Notes under the pieces: model-generated
The model's input: the letters and a program-made list of their open reading frames with translations, nothing else
Told to the model about the DNA's origin: nothing
Database searches by the model: none
In this document: piece after piece, positions 1 to 8,819 of the stretch
Layout: every line of letters starts with the position of its first letter
Numbering within the stretch: position 1 is the first letter of the stretch
Position numbers and translations under genes: made by a program
DNA from: Porphyromonas pogonae
Lineage (GTDB): Bacteria > Bacteroidota > Bacteroidia > Bacteroidales > Porphyromonadaceae
DNA length: 64,000 nucleotides
Assembly: GCF_036320655.1 (NCBI RefSeq)
Contig: NZ_CP143258.1
Location: 2,170,001-2,234,000, forward strand
Direction of reading: 5' to 3'

Positions 1-519
1 CTCGAACAAGGAATTTTCCGCTCTTACTTTCTCAACTAAAATAAAGGCTCCACCATCTACCAAACCTTTGTAAATACGTTGCACCACTTTCTTTCTTTTC
101 CATAGTGGAAGGAATTGCAAGGTGTACAAAGAAAGGACCAGATCAACATTGGTAAACTCATTGATATCCTCAATCCCCTGCTGTAAAAACTGTACGTCAT
201 CGCCAATACATTTAGTTCGGGCCGCTTCAATCATAGAGATGCTTTCCTCCACTCCTATAAACCTAACATTCTTTTTTCGGGCATGCTTGCGCAATAACAA
301 GGATATTGTCTCACCTGTGGACGAACCCAAATCATAGATAGTGCTATTATCTCTGATAAACCATTCGCTCATCTCTATCACAGCCTTTTGTACCTCTTCG
401 TACAGAGGAACGCTTTTGCGCACATGACTATCAAAACTTTGCGATACCTGTGCGTCGAATTTCCATTCACCGGGAACAGAAGTAATCAACTGATCTACGG
501 ATCCTTTATTATTTTCCAT
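1..519 (-). CDS. CmoA-like SAM-dependent methyltransferase (partial, runs off left edge)
   Basis: The reading frame is open from an ATG at 519 to the window edge, giving 173 codons with the C-terminus missing. Residues 61-70 (IYDLGSSTGE) are the class I SAM-binding motif. The later LVLSLYTLQFLPLWKRKKVV and GGAFILVEK segments closely resemble CmoA, the carboxy-SAM synthase family. CmoA acts in tRNA wobble-uridine modification in gammaproteobacteria, but a CmoA-like protein behind a peptide synthetase locus may instead methylate or carboxymethylate a small molecule; that is inference. The start lies inside the end of the upstream membrane-protein gene (11-bp overlap), so the two are probably translated from one mRNA. 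Confidence 0.8.
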   Translation of the reverse strand, partial: MENNKGSVDQLITSVPGEWKFDAQVSQSFDSHVRKSVPLYEEVQKAVIEMSEWFIRDNSTIYDLGSSTGETISLLLRKHARKKNVRFIGVEESISMIEAARTKCIGDDVQFLQQGIEDINEFTNVDLVLSLYTLQFLPLWKRKKVVQRIYKGLVDGGAFILVEKVRAENSLFE

Positions 520-1318
520 ATTTGTATTTATTTTTTGAAGTATAGATTATTGCCAAGAAACTCAACGCAATCATAAGAAGAACGTACGATAGGAATAGAT
601 TGGAAAAACACACCAGAGGACTGCTCCACACCAAAAAACCAATGAAATAGATTGGCAAAAAGCACGTAACTGCTATAGAGAAATTATTATAATAAGAGAA
701 TTTGTTACTGAGGAAATAAACGATGATCGATGAGAATGCCATGAAACCGCTAATCAGCCCAAAAGTATATCGATCGAATGGCAAGGTCGAGTTATAAGGG
801 ATCTTAGAGAGGACTTGCCATGCCTGCTTAGGAAAAATAACACTGAAAAAATTGAGAAATAACAAGAAAGCAATTACTCTAAACAGAGGGGTGACTATTT
901 TTAATGATCGAGGCTGCATAGGATTACCTTTGATCCCCTTATTGAGATAAAACATAAGTCCTCCTACCACAAACCATATAAACGGTTCGTACTGGGATGA
1001 AATATTGTCTAAATGAGTACGCACTTTGAGCCAGTACATAAATATGCCCATAAAACCTATCAGAAATGATGCAATCCGAGTAATGGGTTTGTATTTATCC
1101 AAGTTAGTCAAATACAAAAAATAAATACAAAAGAATCCGAAAAACAGGCATTGCTGACGAAAAAGAATCATAGTCACAGATGAGAATTCCATATCGTCTA
1201 CATAGGTCTTCAGACTATTTGCTCCCAAGAATATCCAAGGAAAGCCTGTAAAGCAAGCTATAGCACACAACCATAAGATGATTGTAAGGATGCGTCGTAT
1301 TATTAATATCGATGTCAT
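509..1318 (-). CDS. Polytopic membrane protein, unknown function
   Basis: A 269-aa, strongly hydrophobic protein with about seven to eight predicted membrane segments, beginning with an N-terminal helix at residues 5-30 and ending in a lysine-rich tail. I recognise no catalytic or transport motif. It overlaps the methyltransferase gene by 11 bp and is separated from the reductase gene upstream by 343 bp that hold a 22-bp-period repeat array, so it may start a separate transcription unit. A role in exporting or processing the product of the neighbouring synthetase is possible but unsupported by any motif. Confidence 0.7.
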   Translation of the reverse strand: MTSILIIRRILTIILWLCAIACFTGFPWIFLGANSLKTYVDDMEFSSVTMILFRQQCLFFGFFCIYFLYLTNLDKYKPITRIASFLIGFMGIFMYWLKVRTHLDNISSQYEPFIWFVVGGLMFYLNKGIKGNPMQPRSLKIVTPLFRVIAFLLFLNFFSVIFPKQAWQVLSKIPYNSTLPFDRYTFGLISGFMAFSSIIVYFLSNKFSYYNNFSIAVTCFLPIYFIGFLVWSSPLVCFSNLFLSYVLLMIALSFLAIIYTSKNKYKYGK

Positions 1319-1466
1319 ATAAATTATTATTTATGCACTTCAACAAGCACATGAGGCGATGCCGGAGTTTTGGAGTAGAAAATTATGTTTTTTGGTTGTT
1401 CGGATATTGAATGATGTGAATAAAAATCAACAATAAATCAGGATCACAACATCGCAGAAACAAACC

Positions 1467-1578
1467 ATTATTTTCTTAGTTAGGCTTTGTTATTTTCTTA
1501 GTTAGGCTTTTTGATTTTGCTAGTTAGAAAAATTTAAAAGCCTAGTTAGGAAAATAATGAAACATAGTTAGGAAAATA
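1467..1578. repeat. 22-bp-period array 1: five TAGTTAG cores
   Basis: The heptamer TAGTTAG starts at 1477, 1499, 1521, 1543 and 1565, exactly 22 bp apart. The first two copies read TTATTTTCT-TAGTTAG-GCTTT; the last two are flipped, AAGCC or ACA-TAGTTAG-GAAAATA, so the array has inverted symmetry around the middle copy. It fills much of the only sizeable gap (1319-1661) in this gene cluster. The rest of the gap shows no gene. Two turns of B-DNA per repeat suggests a protein-binding array, or a BrickBuilt/MITE-like repeat as described in Porphyromonas; neither is proven. Confidence 0.85.
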
Positions 1579-1661
1579 CGCCCTACGTTTTTTTACAAAA
1601 ATTAAACTCAATAACAGGGGGATTTAACACTAGGCTATTTATACAATACTACTCATTTCTC

Positions 1662-2804
1662 TTATGTACTATGGGCAATATTCCACTTAAAAATATGATT
1701 GTCTCCGATATGCTCCTCTGTAAGACTATATTCTTTCAAGGTTTTCATAAATGCGCAACAATCTATGGCATCACAAGCATAATGAAGCCCGGCAGCAACC
1801 TTGTCATGACACATTTGCTCAAAAATAATAGCAGAGGGCAATGCCGTAAACATCAAATTATCTACTGTATATAAAACAAATCTTTGAGGATCAGATATAG
1901 AATCTTCCGAATCAAACCATTCACAAAATACCCCACCCCATACTTTTTGCTTTTTTACAAGTCGCTCATAATCATTCCTAAGTATTTGGGTAGCACTATC
2001 AGGATCTTTCCTTTTGAATATACTCAAATAACAGAATTTCATCATAGACATGTAGTCGTTCATAATCACAAAGGATGAAATTTCTTTTAGTTGATGGCTT
2101 TTCACGGCCATGGTTGACAATTGATCATCAAACATGGGAAAACATCTTTTTTTACCTGGAAGAAACTCAAACTTCCTTTGATGTACGGAACGAGTAAAAG
2201 ACAGAGGTTTCTTTGCTCCATAGGCATAAATATAGGACGATGTTTTTCTCATTGATGAGACAGCCAAGTCATAACAGGAACTGTATGACCACGTATCTAC
2301 AGCACCAAAATACATACGGAATATGCCCTTTGATGAAGCACCAAGATAGGTATCCATTATATATTTCGAAAATATCCCTGAGATACCGGGCATCCAACCT
2401 GCACCTATGATAAAGCACAGGTTCTTTTCCCGAATATCTTTTTCATATTTCTGCATAGATTGGTAGAGAATATCATAGCCTCCTACATCAATATAGTGGC
2501 ATCCGCATGCCAATGCTTGTAAAGCGATAAGATTTCCTTGTTTTAGAGAGGGTCCTGAGACATTGATGACCAATGAGCATCGATTGCAAAAGGCCTGCAA
2601 ATCCGAATGTCTTTCGCAATTCATAGATTGATACGATACATTGGGACCAAACTCTGCCTTTACAGTTTCACCAGCAATACTTCTTCTACCGCCAATGAGT
2701 AGTTTATTATCAGCCAGTAAAGGAGTCAGTTTTTGTAGCATCAGACGACCTACTGATCCCATACCTCCTATTACTCCTATATATTTTTCAAAATGCATAC
2801 TCAT
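1662..2804 (-). CDS. Saccharopine-dehydrogenase-like NAD(P)-dependent oxidoreductase (second of pair)
   Basis: A 380-aa protein with an N-terminal Rossmann fold: GVIGGMGSVGR at residues 10-20 is the dinucleotide-binding loop, and VINVSGP plus HYIDVGGYD match the saccharopine dehydrogenase NADP-binding domain. The first codons overlap the stop of the preceding gene (ATGA, 2801-2804), so the two reductases are translationally coupled. The C-terminal two thirds show no motif I recognise. Known members reduce or oxidise imines of amino acids. Next to a peptide synthetase the likely job is reducing an imine or carbonyl of a peptide intermediate, but the substrate is unknown. The pair are distant paralogues and could form a heterodimer. 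Confidence 0.75.
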   Translation of the reverse strand: MSMHFEKYIGVIGGMGSVGRLMLQKLTPLLADNKLLIGGRRSIAGETVKAEFGPNVSYQSMNCERHSDLQAFCNRCSLVINVSGPSLKQGNLIALQALACGCHYIDVGGYDILYQSMQKYEKDIREKNLCFIIGAGWMPGISGIFSKYIMDTYLGASSKGIFRMYFGAVDTWSYSSCYDLAVSSMRKTSSYIYAYGAKKPLSFTRSVHQRKFEFLPGKKRCFPMFDDQLSTMAVKSHQLKEISSFVIMNDYMSMMKFCYLSIFKRKDPDSATQILRNDYERLVKKQKVWGGVFCEWFDSEDSISDPQRFVLYTVDNLMFTALPSAIIFEQMCHDKVAAGLHYACDAIDCCAFMKTLKEYSLTEEHIGDNHIFKWNIAHST

Positions 2805-3904
2805 TGTTTTATTATATTCAAACCAAAACTCTGTAATAAACTTTGCAATACAGTAAGATCGAGAGAAAGATCGTCAAAAGACGAAACTACAGAGTTCATA
2901 GATATTTGACCTCTTAGCAGCATCACCACAATAGCCGCACAAAAAGCTCCCGTCAATTCAAAAGAAGATGCAGCCGTAAGCGAAACACTTCTTTTGTTTA
3001 TACCATCCGCAACTTGGGCATTTACCAATACAATTCGTTCATTCCATTTATTATTAGCTAGGTCTTGCTGTTGTTTATATGCCATGTTGCGACACCAATT
3101 ATTCACCCAGACATATTTTCTCGAAAGATAAATGAGCCATTTAGGAAAATTTTGCAAATGAAATGCAGCATCAAAATCTTTTAGATTTTTGAATGTCTGA
3201 TTGTGTCTTAATGTAGCAACTTCAGGAGAGGAAAAATAGGTTAAAGAAACCTTCTGATGCTCAGGATCGAAGCTAAATTTGGTACTTCTTTTGTATTTAC
3301 CAGGCTTCACGACCAGACTTTGCCCCTGTGACAGTACTATCAAACGATTCCTAAAAGCATGAAACATATTGTCAATAGAAGCCTTACCTGATCTTACTCC
3401 CGCTCCAAAATACAATCTTATCCCAGCTTCCAAAGTAGCATCCATAAATTCAATAGCAGCAATATGAAGCATCAAAGAAGTCAAACCCGGACAGAGTCCC
3501 ATTCCTGTCAATACTCTCCCTTGCGGATTTGAAGGCGACATAGAGGATAAAACAGATAGTTTTTCCAAATGCTCGTATTCATCATTAATATCAATACAGA
3601 CAATTCTGTTTTTGAGACAAATCCTATATATGTCCAGTCCTACAGAAAAGAAAGGGCCTAAGGCAAGTATTATAATGTCGAACATTTTCAAAGAATCTTC
3701 ACATTCATTAGCCTGCAAAAGATCCAGCTTCATGTAAGCAACATCAGGATGACTCTCTGATGGAATAACACCTCTGGAAGCTATAGTAATATCGCAAAGA
3801 TGAAAGAAATTGGATAAATGATTCAAAATACATTTACCTGCAACCCCCGTACCTCCGATGAGTAAGACTTTACTTTTTTGCATCACGGAGTTTTCTTTTA
3901 TCAA
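2801..3904 (-). CDS. Saccharopine-dehydrogenase-like NAD(P)-dependent oxidoreductase (first of pair)
   Basis: A 367-aa protein; VLLIGGTGVAGK at residues 13-24 is the Rossmann dinucleotide-binding loop, followed by ITIASRG, IIILALGPF and VCIDINDEYEH, the order seen in saccharopine dehydrogenase family proteins. Met8 (3883) is an equally good start, because the annotated ATG lies 35 bp inside the upstream membrane-protein gene. The stop overlaps the next reductase by 4 bp. It resembles its neighbour in layout but not closely in residues. Its substrate cannot be read from the sequence; tailoring of the synthetase product is the contextual guess. Confidence 0.75.
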   Translation of the reverse strand: MIKENSVMQKSKVLLIGGTGVAGKCILNHLSNFFHLCDITIASRGVIPSESHPDVAYMKLDLLQANECEDSLKMFDIIILALGPFFSVGLDIYRICLKNRIVCIDINDEYEHLEKLSVLSSMSPSNPQGRVLTGMGLCPGLTSLMLHIAAIEFMDATLEAGIRLYFGAGVRSGKASIDNMFHAFRNRLIVLSQGQSLVVKPGKYKRSTKFSFDPEHQKVSLTYFSSPEVATLRHNQTFKNLKDFDAAFHLQNFPKWLIYLSRKYVWVNNWCRNMAYKQQQDLANNKWNERIVLVNAQVADGINKRSVSLTAASSFELTGAFCAAIVVMLLRGQISMNSVVSSFDDLSLDLTVLQSLLQSFGLNIIKQ

Positions 3905-4529
3905 TGTATAAATAGCATATTAAAATATATGCAGTAACAGACAGGCTGAAAATACACGGTTGTAAAGGGGTAAATATTGCAGGGCATATACGGCCTAATA
4001 CCCATAGCAACAAGGTGAGAACTACAGGGTTTATTACAATGGTCCAAACCGGGATAATAGATTTCTTTGACAAAGACATCAAGCCAATAATAATCCATGA
4101 CAAGGGAAGCAAGATAAACATGAAGGGATTGAAAGGAGCATTGATACTATTGAGCAAATCCCAGTCTCCCGGTAAAATGCGGGAAGAAAAGGCTCCCACA
4201 CGATCAATAACAATGTAACTGTAATGATAAAAGCTAAGCATCAATAAAGCGTATACAATGCAAATACTGATAATCAAAGAAAGATTCTTATTGACAAAAA
4301 TACCGGCCTTATATACAAATACCATACCTGCTATCCAAGAAGGAAACATAAATATGCAACCATAAGAAGCAAGATTAAGAATCGTTTGATCCAAAGTCAA
4401 GATACGAGATACAAAATATGATGTCTCTGTTGTAGTCATCTGCACCAAATAATCACATATCGAAATAAATACTCCAGCAAGGATGCTCATAACTATTATG
4501 AAGCGATAAAAGTGTCTTTTACTATCCAT
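3870..4529 (-). CDS. Six-helix membrane protein, unknown function
   Basis: A 219-aa hydrophobic protein with about six membrane segments (approximately residues 8-30, 45-65, 82-105, 130-152, 160-178 and 188-208) and basic ends (MDSKRHFYR, DKRKLRDAKK). I see no transporter or enzyme motif. It overlaps the first reductase gene by 35 bp, which points to coupled translation and a shared role. A strong hairpin lies between this gene and the DUF4374 gene upstream, so its expression may be lower than, or separate from, the uptake genes. Confidence 0.7.
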   Translation of the reverse strand: MDSKRHFYRFIIVMSILAGVFISICDYLVQMTTTETSYFVSRILTLDQTILNLASYGCIFMFPSWIAGMVFVYKAGIFVNKNLSLIISICIVYALLMLSFYHYSYIVIDRVGAFSSRILPGDWDLLNSINAPFNPFMFILLPLSWIIIGLMSLSKKSIIPVWTIVINPVVLTLLLWVLGRICPAIFTPLQPCIFSLSVTAYILICYLYIDKRKLRDAKK

Positions 4530-4549
4530 ATTTGAGAATTTATCTGATC

Positions 4550-4581
4550 TTGGTCAAAAACATTTTACTGTTTTTGACCAA
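4550..4581 (-). terminator. Hairpin after the DUF4374 gene
   Basis: TTGGTCAAAAAC (4550-4561) and GTTTTTGACCAA (4570-4581) form a perfect 12-bp stem with an 8-nt loop in the 61-bp gap after the lipoprotein stop codon. There is no long U-tract afterwards, so it may attenuate or protect mRNA rather than terminate fully. Confidence 0.55.
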
Positions 4582-4590
4582 GATTGATTG

Positions 4591-5769
4591 TTAATCCAGA
4601 TGAGATATCATATAAGGAGCCCCTTCGGTCTTGATCTTGAGAGGTTCATAAGTATTCTTTTGAGCATTATAGACATAGTAACCGGTACCCTGATCTGAAG
4701 CCATCCCGAAAATAACGTCATCACCAGAGATTCCTACGGAAGCAGCCCAACCGGGTGTCCTACCGAATTCCATTCTCTTCACAGTCTTATTGTAAACATC
4801 GATTTCAAACGGTTGCATAGATTTGTCTTTGACATAATCAGGCGGATTGCTCGCATAACCCGGTATATTAAGGAAGCCATATACCTTGCCGTTTTTCCAA
4901 TATACTTTGGTATATATATAAGATGCGTTCTTGCCCGAAGTACCTTCCAATGCAATATTTTTAATAGGGAAATAATAAGATTTATCGAACTCTGTCTGCC
5001 CCTTTTGAATTCTCAGAAATCCCTCATTAAGGGCTGGATTATATCCAAACATACCTACACAATATAAATAAATATCCCCTTTTTCATCAATAAAGAAACT
5101 TCCTTCAGTAGAATAGGAAGAAGCCATGGTAGCTCTATCATCTTTGATCATCTTGATTGGTTTGTCTTTCTCAGTATCAATAACAGCAACATATGCTCCG
5201 GCTTCAGGGTTAAATTTCCCCTTGTCCTGAATAAGCCCCACATATAAGATATTGTCACGAATAATTGCCACTCCGGGCTCAGGGTTTTTATCATTATTAA
5301 CAACTCCCGTAGAGTAGGATGAGAGGTCGATCTCTCCTGTCTTGGTCATAGTAGAAGGATTGATAATGATGATCTTACCCAAACCTATGCAAGAAACATA
5401 TGCTTTTGTCTCCGACTTAAACGTAATAAAAGAAGCAAGGGCTCCTGAAGGGAAAGTCATGGTTTCGCCCTCCTGTTTGAGAGTTCCGTTTACGACTGTA
5501 TACTTATAAAGTCGCTCTGTATTTGACACATAAACCTTACCCTTATAAGCAAAAGAGAAAGCTCCTTTATTGAACACTTGTGAGTTTGCGGTCTGTGTCT
5601 GCTTTACATTAAGATCTTTGAATAAGCTTACATACGTATTATCCCCAACATTCACGCTGTGTACAAAATGCATACGCCCACTATCGGGTAATGGTTCCGA
5701 ATTGTTTTCCTTACATGAGGTACAGAATACGGCTAGCAAAGTAGCCATCATAAATACTGCTTTTTTCAT
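4591..5769 (-). CDS. DUF4374 beta-propeller-type lipoprotein, XusB-like
   Basis: A 392-aa lipoprotein: signal peptide with lipobox ending in Cys19 (AVFCTSC). The body is made of repeated short beta-type segments (KVYVSNTERLYKYTV, KAYVSCIGLGKIIIINPSTM, ILYVGLIQDK, DIYLYCVGMFGY, KVYGFLNIPGY) typical of a propeller. It fits DUF4374. The Bacteroides thetaiotaomicron member XusB is a surface siderophore-binding lipoprotein that works with the TonB receptor XusA. Here the gene follows a TonB receptor gene by 24 bp, the same arrangement. The inferred role is capture of a metal-peptide complex at the cell surface. The XusC PepSY partner is not seen. Family assignment is fairly sure; the ligand is not known. 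Confidence 0.75.
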   Translation of the reverse strand: MKKAVFMMATLLAVFCTSCKENNSEPLPDSGRMHFVHSVNVGDNTYVSLFKDLNVKQTQTANSQVFNKGAFSFAYKGKVYVSNTERLYKYTVVNGTLKQEGETMTFPSGALASFITFKSETKAYVSCIGLGKIIIINPSTMTKTGEIDLSSYSTGVVNNDKNPEPGVAIIRDNILYVGLIQDKGKFNPEAGAYVAVIDTEKDKPIKMIKDDRATMASSYSTEGSFFIDEKGDIYLYCVGMFGYNPALNEGFLRIQKGQTEFDKSYYFPIKNIALEGTSGKNASYIYTKVYWKNGKVYGFLNIPGYASNPPDYVKDKSMQPFEIDVYNKTVKRMEFGRTPGWAASVGISGDDVIFGMASDQGTGYYVYNAQKNTYEPLKIKTEGAPYMISHLD

Positions 5770-5793
5770 TGTTTAAATTATTTATAAGTTGAA

Positions 5794-8220
5794 CTACAAA
5801 CTCATTGCTCCTCCTGACGAATCGTCGCTGAACCAATTGAATCTTAATTTGATCTTAAAAGTGCGTCCTTGCAGAGGCTTCTTAAATTCCATGTAATGCT
5901 CTTTGTTGAAAATATTTTCCAACTCAACACCCAAGGATATTTTATTATCCCAAAATGATTGTTGGAAACCGGCTGTCATGATATGGCTGGCCGGAATAAG
6001 CCATTTTTGTCTTTGGTCGGGAAGATTACTCATCCTCCACGCCCAATCAAACTCATGCACATAAGAGGCATCGAAATAAATACGAGACAATTCCTTATGT
6101 CCTAAGAACCCTGAAGTATGATACTCAAGTCCGTAATTGAAATAGAATTGAGGGATATTGGGTACATGTTTATTATATGTAGGATTTTCGATGTTGTTGT
6201 TTTGGTTCTGCCATTTCATCTTATCCCGAATATCTTGGTAAGTTGTGTTGAAATATCCATAAATTTTAGGAGTAAAATCCATTTTCAAATCGCAATCAAA
6301 GCCTGCGATCTGTGTTTTTCCCAAATTAATGTAAGCCATACGCAAGTCTGCCGGGAAAAGACTTATCATATCACTGATATGCATATAATATAGATTTGCT
6401 TCTAATTGCATTCTATATAGACCAAGAAAGTTATTGCGATCTATTATCACCCCTCCATTGATATTATTACTAATCTCCGGTTTTAGATTTGTGGAGGGCT
6501 TGATGTTAATACCATCTCCAAAAAGTTCATGAGCTACCGGTAGCCTTACATTATGTGATAATGAAAGCTTGGCCCTAAGCCCTCTGATAAATTCCCAACT
6601 AATCCCATTACCAATGCTGTAATAAAAGTCATTGACATGTGTATTTTTCGGAATTATTTTAGTACCCTGCCCATCCTTGGTTATCTTATCAGCCGTATGA
6701 TAAATTTGGGAATTCATATAAAAAAGATTGAACATCAGGGAGTTTTGGATTCTGCTGTCTTTTGATGAATATTCATAAGCCAAACCTAATGCATTCCCTT
6801 TCATCTTGCTGGGAAAAACGCTGGGATCAAAGCCTAAATACTCTGCCATATAGCTGTCTCTGGGCTTATAATTGGAATAAGTAAACTGATTATTTAGATT
6901 GATAGTATGCCGGGAATTGATTTTATATTTAAGATTTAATTTATGTCTTGCTTCGAAAGTTCTATCATCAGACATATTAAAGATATTTTCAGGGGTTTCT
7001 CCAACGGCATTGATGACTGTACCATCCCATTGGCGTTTGGATGTTGCTGTATCTACAAGATGCGTATTGACAATAGGCAATACGAGAGAAGATTTCAGAT
7101 CTAAGCCCTTGAGGATAAAATTTTCTTTTTCAAGTTTGAAAGACGGCATTATATTGGATCCATAGGTATGAGCCCATTGAGAATCAAAATCCAACGCCTG
7201 TATTCCTTTCTTATTATTGTAGAATTCACACTCTAGCTCTACTTTATCGAACCAAAGTTTTGTAAAAGCCAATCCTAAATGATAGAAAGTGGAAGTATAA
7301 TAATCATTGTTTCGCCTAACTGTACGATATGCCGAAGGGGGCAAATTCGTCTCATAGATCGGGTATTTCATCTTGTAATTGTTATTGGACCGATTTCTGA
7401 AAAAGCCAAGACTAAGTTGTATACCCGGTTTTTCAAATATCTTTCGTCCGCTAACCAATGTTTTTGACGTGCCAAAAGAAGCAAACTCCTGCGTAAAACC
7501 TACCAAGTCGCACTCATCCTCACGAGTAACGACATTGATAGCACCTCCTAGCCCGTCGCTTCCGTATTCAGCAGGAACAATGCCTTTATATATCTCAATG
7601 TATTTGATAACATCAATGGGAATATCATTGATATCAAACGAACCGTCAGGACTGTTTAAAGGAAAACCATTGATATATACCGCTACGCGCTTCCCTTCCA
7701 ATCCATGTATAGAAATACGAGAAGAGCTACCCAAACCTCCCGTCTTTCTTACTTTTAGACCTGAAGCTCTGTTCAAGACCTCTTCTATGCCACTTGATCT
7801 TCCTCTCAATGCAGCTCCGTCTACCATAGTTACAGCCATAGGCCCCTTGCGTATTCTATTGATTTCAGCTTTTTGAGAAGACCCGCTTACAACGACTTCG
7901 TTTAGATCAAAAGAAGAACTCTCCAAAGAAAAGTTTTTTATAATGCTCTGATTGATGGTAATAGATCTTTTTACAGGTTTATAACCCAACAGAGATATCT
8001 CTACCTCATAAATCCCTTTTTGGGGAATTCTTATATTATAACTGCCGGTATGATCTGTATTGTCTCCGATATTACACTTTCTAATATATACGGAGGCTCC
8101 TGTGATAGGCTGTTTAGTATTTTTGTCTACTACATGTCCCGATAAAATAATTTGAGACCATGACAGTGTAGAAAAACATAGAACTCCGATAAAAAATAAA
8201 GCGAATTTTAATCTTTGCAT
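5794..8220 (-). CDS. TonB-dependent outer-membrane receptor, siderophore-type (XusA-like context)
   Basis: An 808-aa protein from Met8220; the upstream in-frame ATG at 8232 would add four residues ahead of the signal peptide. Order of parts: signal peptide (to about residue 23), carboxypeptidase-regulatory-like domain (LSGHVVDKNTKQPITGASV onward, to about 105), plug domain with VVVSGS near its start and RISIHGLEGKRVAVYINGFP, GAINVVTRE at the plug end, then a long beta-barrel. There is no SusD partner, so this is a siderophore, haem or cofactor receptor layout rather than a glycan one. The gene overlaps the phosphopantetheinyl transferase gene upstream and precedes the DUF4374 lipoprotein, linking uptake to synthesis. 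Confidence 0.88.
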   Translation of the reverse strand: MQRLKFALFFIGVLCFSTLSWSQIILSGHVVDKNTKQPITGASVYIRKCNIGDNTDHTGSYNIRIPQKGIYEVEISLLGYKPVKRSITINQSIIKNFSLESSSFDLNEVVVSGSSQKAEINRIRKGPMAVTMVDGAALRGRSSGIEEVLNRASGLKVRKTGGLGSSSRISIHGLEGKRVAVYINGFPLNSPDGSFDINDIPIDVIKYIEIYKGIVPAEYGSDGLGGAINVVTREDECDLVGFTQEFASFGTSKTLVSGRKIFEKPGIQLSLGFFRNRSNNNYKMKYPIYETNLPPSAYRTVRRNNDYYTSTFYHLGLAFTKLWFDKVELECEFYNNKKGIQALDFDSQWAHTYGSNIMPSFKLEKENFILKGLDLKSSLVLPIVNTHLVDTATSKRQWDGTVINAVGETPENIFNMSDDRTFEARHKLNLKYKINSRHTINLNNQFTYSNYKPRDSYMAEYLGFDPSVFPSKMKGNALGLAYEYSSKDSRIQNSLMFNLFYMNSQIYHTADKITKDGQGTKIIPKNTHVNDFYYSIGNGISWEFIRGLRAKLSLSHNVRLPVAHELFGDGINIKPSTNLKPEISNNINGGVIIDRNNFLGLYRMQLEANLYYMHISDMISLFPADLRMAYINLGKTQIAGFDCDLKMDFTPKIYGYFNTTYQDIRDKMKWQNQNNNIENPTYNKHVPNIPQFYFNYGLEYHTSGFLGHKELSRIYFDASYVHEFDWAWRMSNLPDQRQKWLIPASHIMTAGFQQSFWDNKISLGVELENIFNKEHYMEFKKPLQGRTFKIKLRFNWFSDDSSGGAMSL

Positions 8221-8819
8221 TGTATAAGACATAAGTTTATTAGGAATTGATTATGCAGAAATAATTGAAAATCAATTTTGTGAATATGTGACACACGAGG
8301 CGAAAGCACATCTAATTCTTTCCAATCACATAATTTATGATAAGCAGAGAAGAAAGCTTTGAAGAAAGCCTCCTTACGAGAAAAAATATTGATTGGAATT
8401 TGAGATTGGTTCCGGATATTTTGAATTTCATTATCTGTACAGAATAGCAAGCATTCTTTCTGAGATAGCTCTATAGATGCATCTTCAATATCCACACCTA
8501 CTCCAAGATAATCATCCTTATTTGCAACAACTGCAATGGCAATATTTTCTTTATGTGATATTGAACCCACAATATGTGCGGGCCATACGGGCTCACCATA
8601 TTGCCCTTTCAAAATGCTTTTGTTTTCAATTTTTAATCTTGATAAAGCCAACCGAGCAGCAATACGTCCTAAAATAAATGTTTTGAGTCTTGAAGCTGAC
8701 CATGAACTTTGCACAATCAGCTTTTCTCCCTCAGCTAAATCGCACATATCAGGGAAAAAATCATCAGCCAAAAGTATTGCCGACAAGCTTGGAGATAAAG
8801 GCAAAGAAAAACTATACAT
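8208..8819 (-). CDS. 4'-phosphopantetheinyl transferase (EntD/Sfp type)
   Basis: A 203-aa protein with the three hallmark motifs: GSISH (85-89), GVDIE (108-112, metal-binding Asp and Glu) and FSRKEAFFKAF (146-156). It would transfer phosphopantetheine from CoA to the carrier-domain serines of the synthetase encoded just upstream, with which it overlaps by 8 bp. GQYGEPVWP before the first motif matches the EntD-like substrate-loop region. Such a dedicated transferase is typical of siderophore and peptide clusters. The gene also overlaps the TonB receptor start, so synthesis and uptake genes form one operon. Confidence 0.9.
   Translation of the reverse strand: MYSFSLPLSPSLSAILLADDFFPDMCDLAEGEKLIVQSSWSASRLKTFILGRIAARLALSRLKIENKSILKGQYGEPVWPAHIVGSISHKENIAIAVVANKDDYLGVGVDIEDASIELSQKECLLFCTDNEIQNIRNQSQIPINIFSRKEAFFKAFFSAYHKLCDWKELDVLSPRVSHIHKIDFQLFLHNQFLINLCLIQCKD

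Noticed and set aside
1467-1578. The regular 22-bp arrays could be taken for CRISPR arrays
   Set aside because: The conserved core is only 6-7 bp, flanks flip orientation within the array, there are no distinct spacers of usual size, and no cas gene is in the window.
7379-7876. 165-aa plus-strand frame
   Set aside because: It lies fully antisense within the TonB receptor gene, whose minus-strand frame has clear domain motifs.
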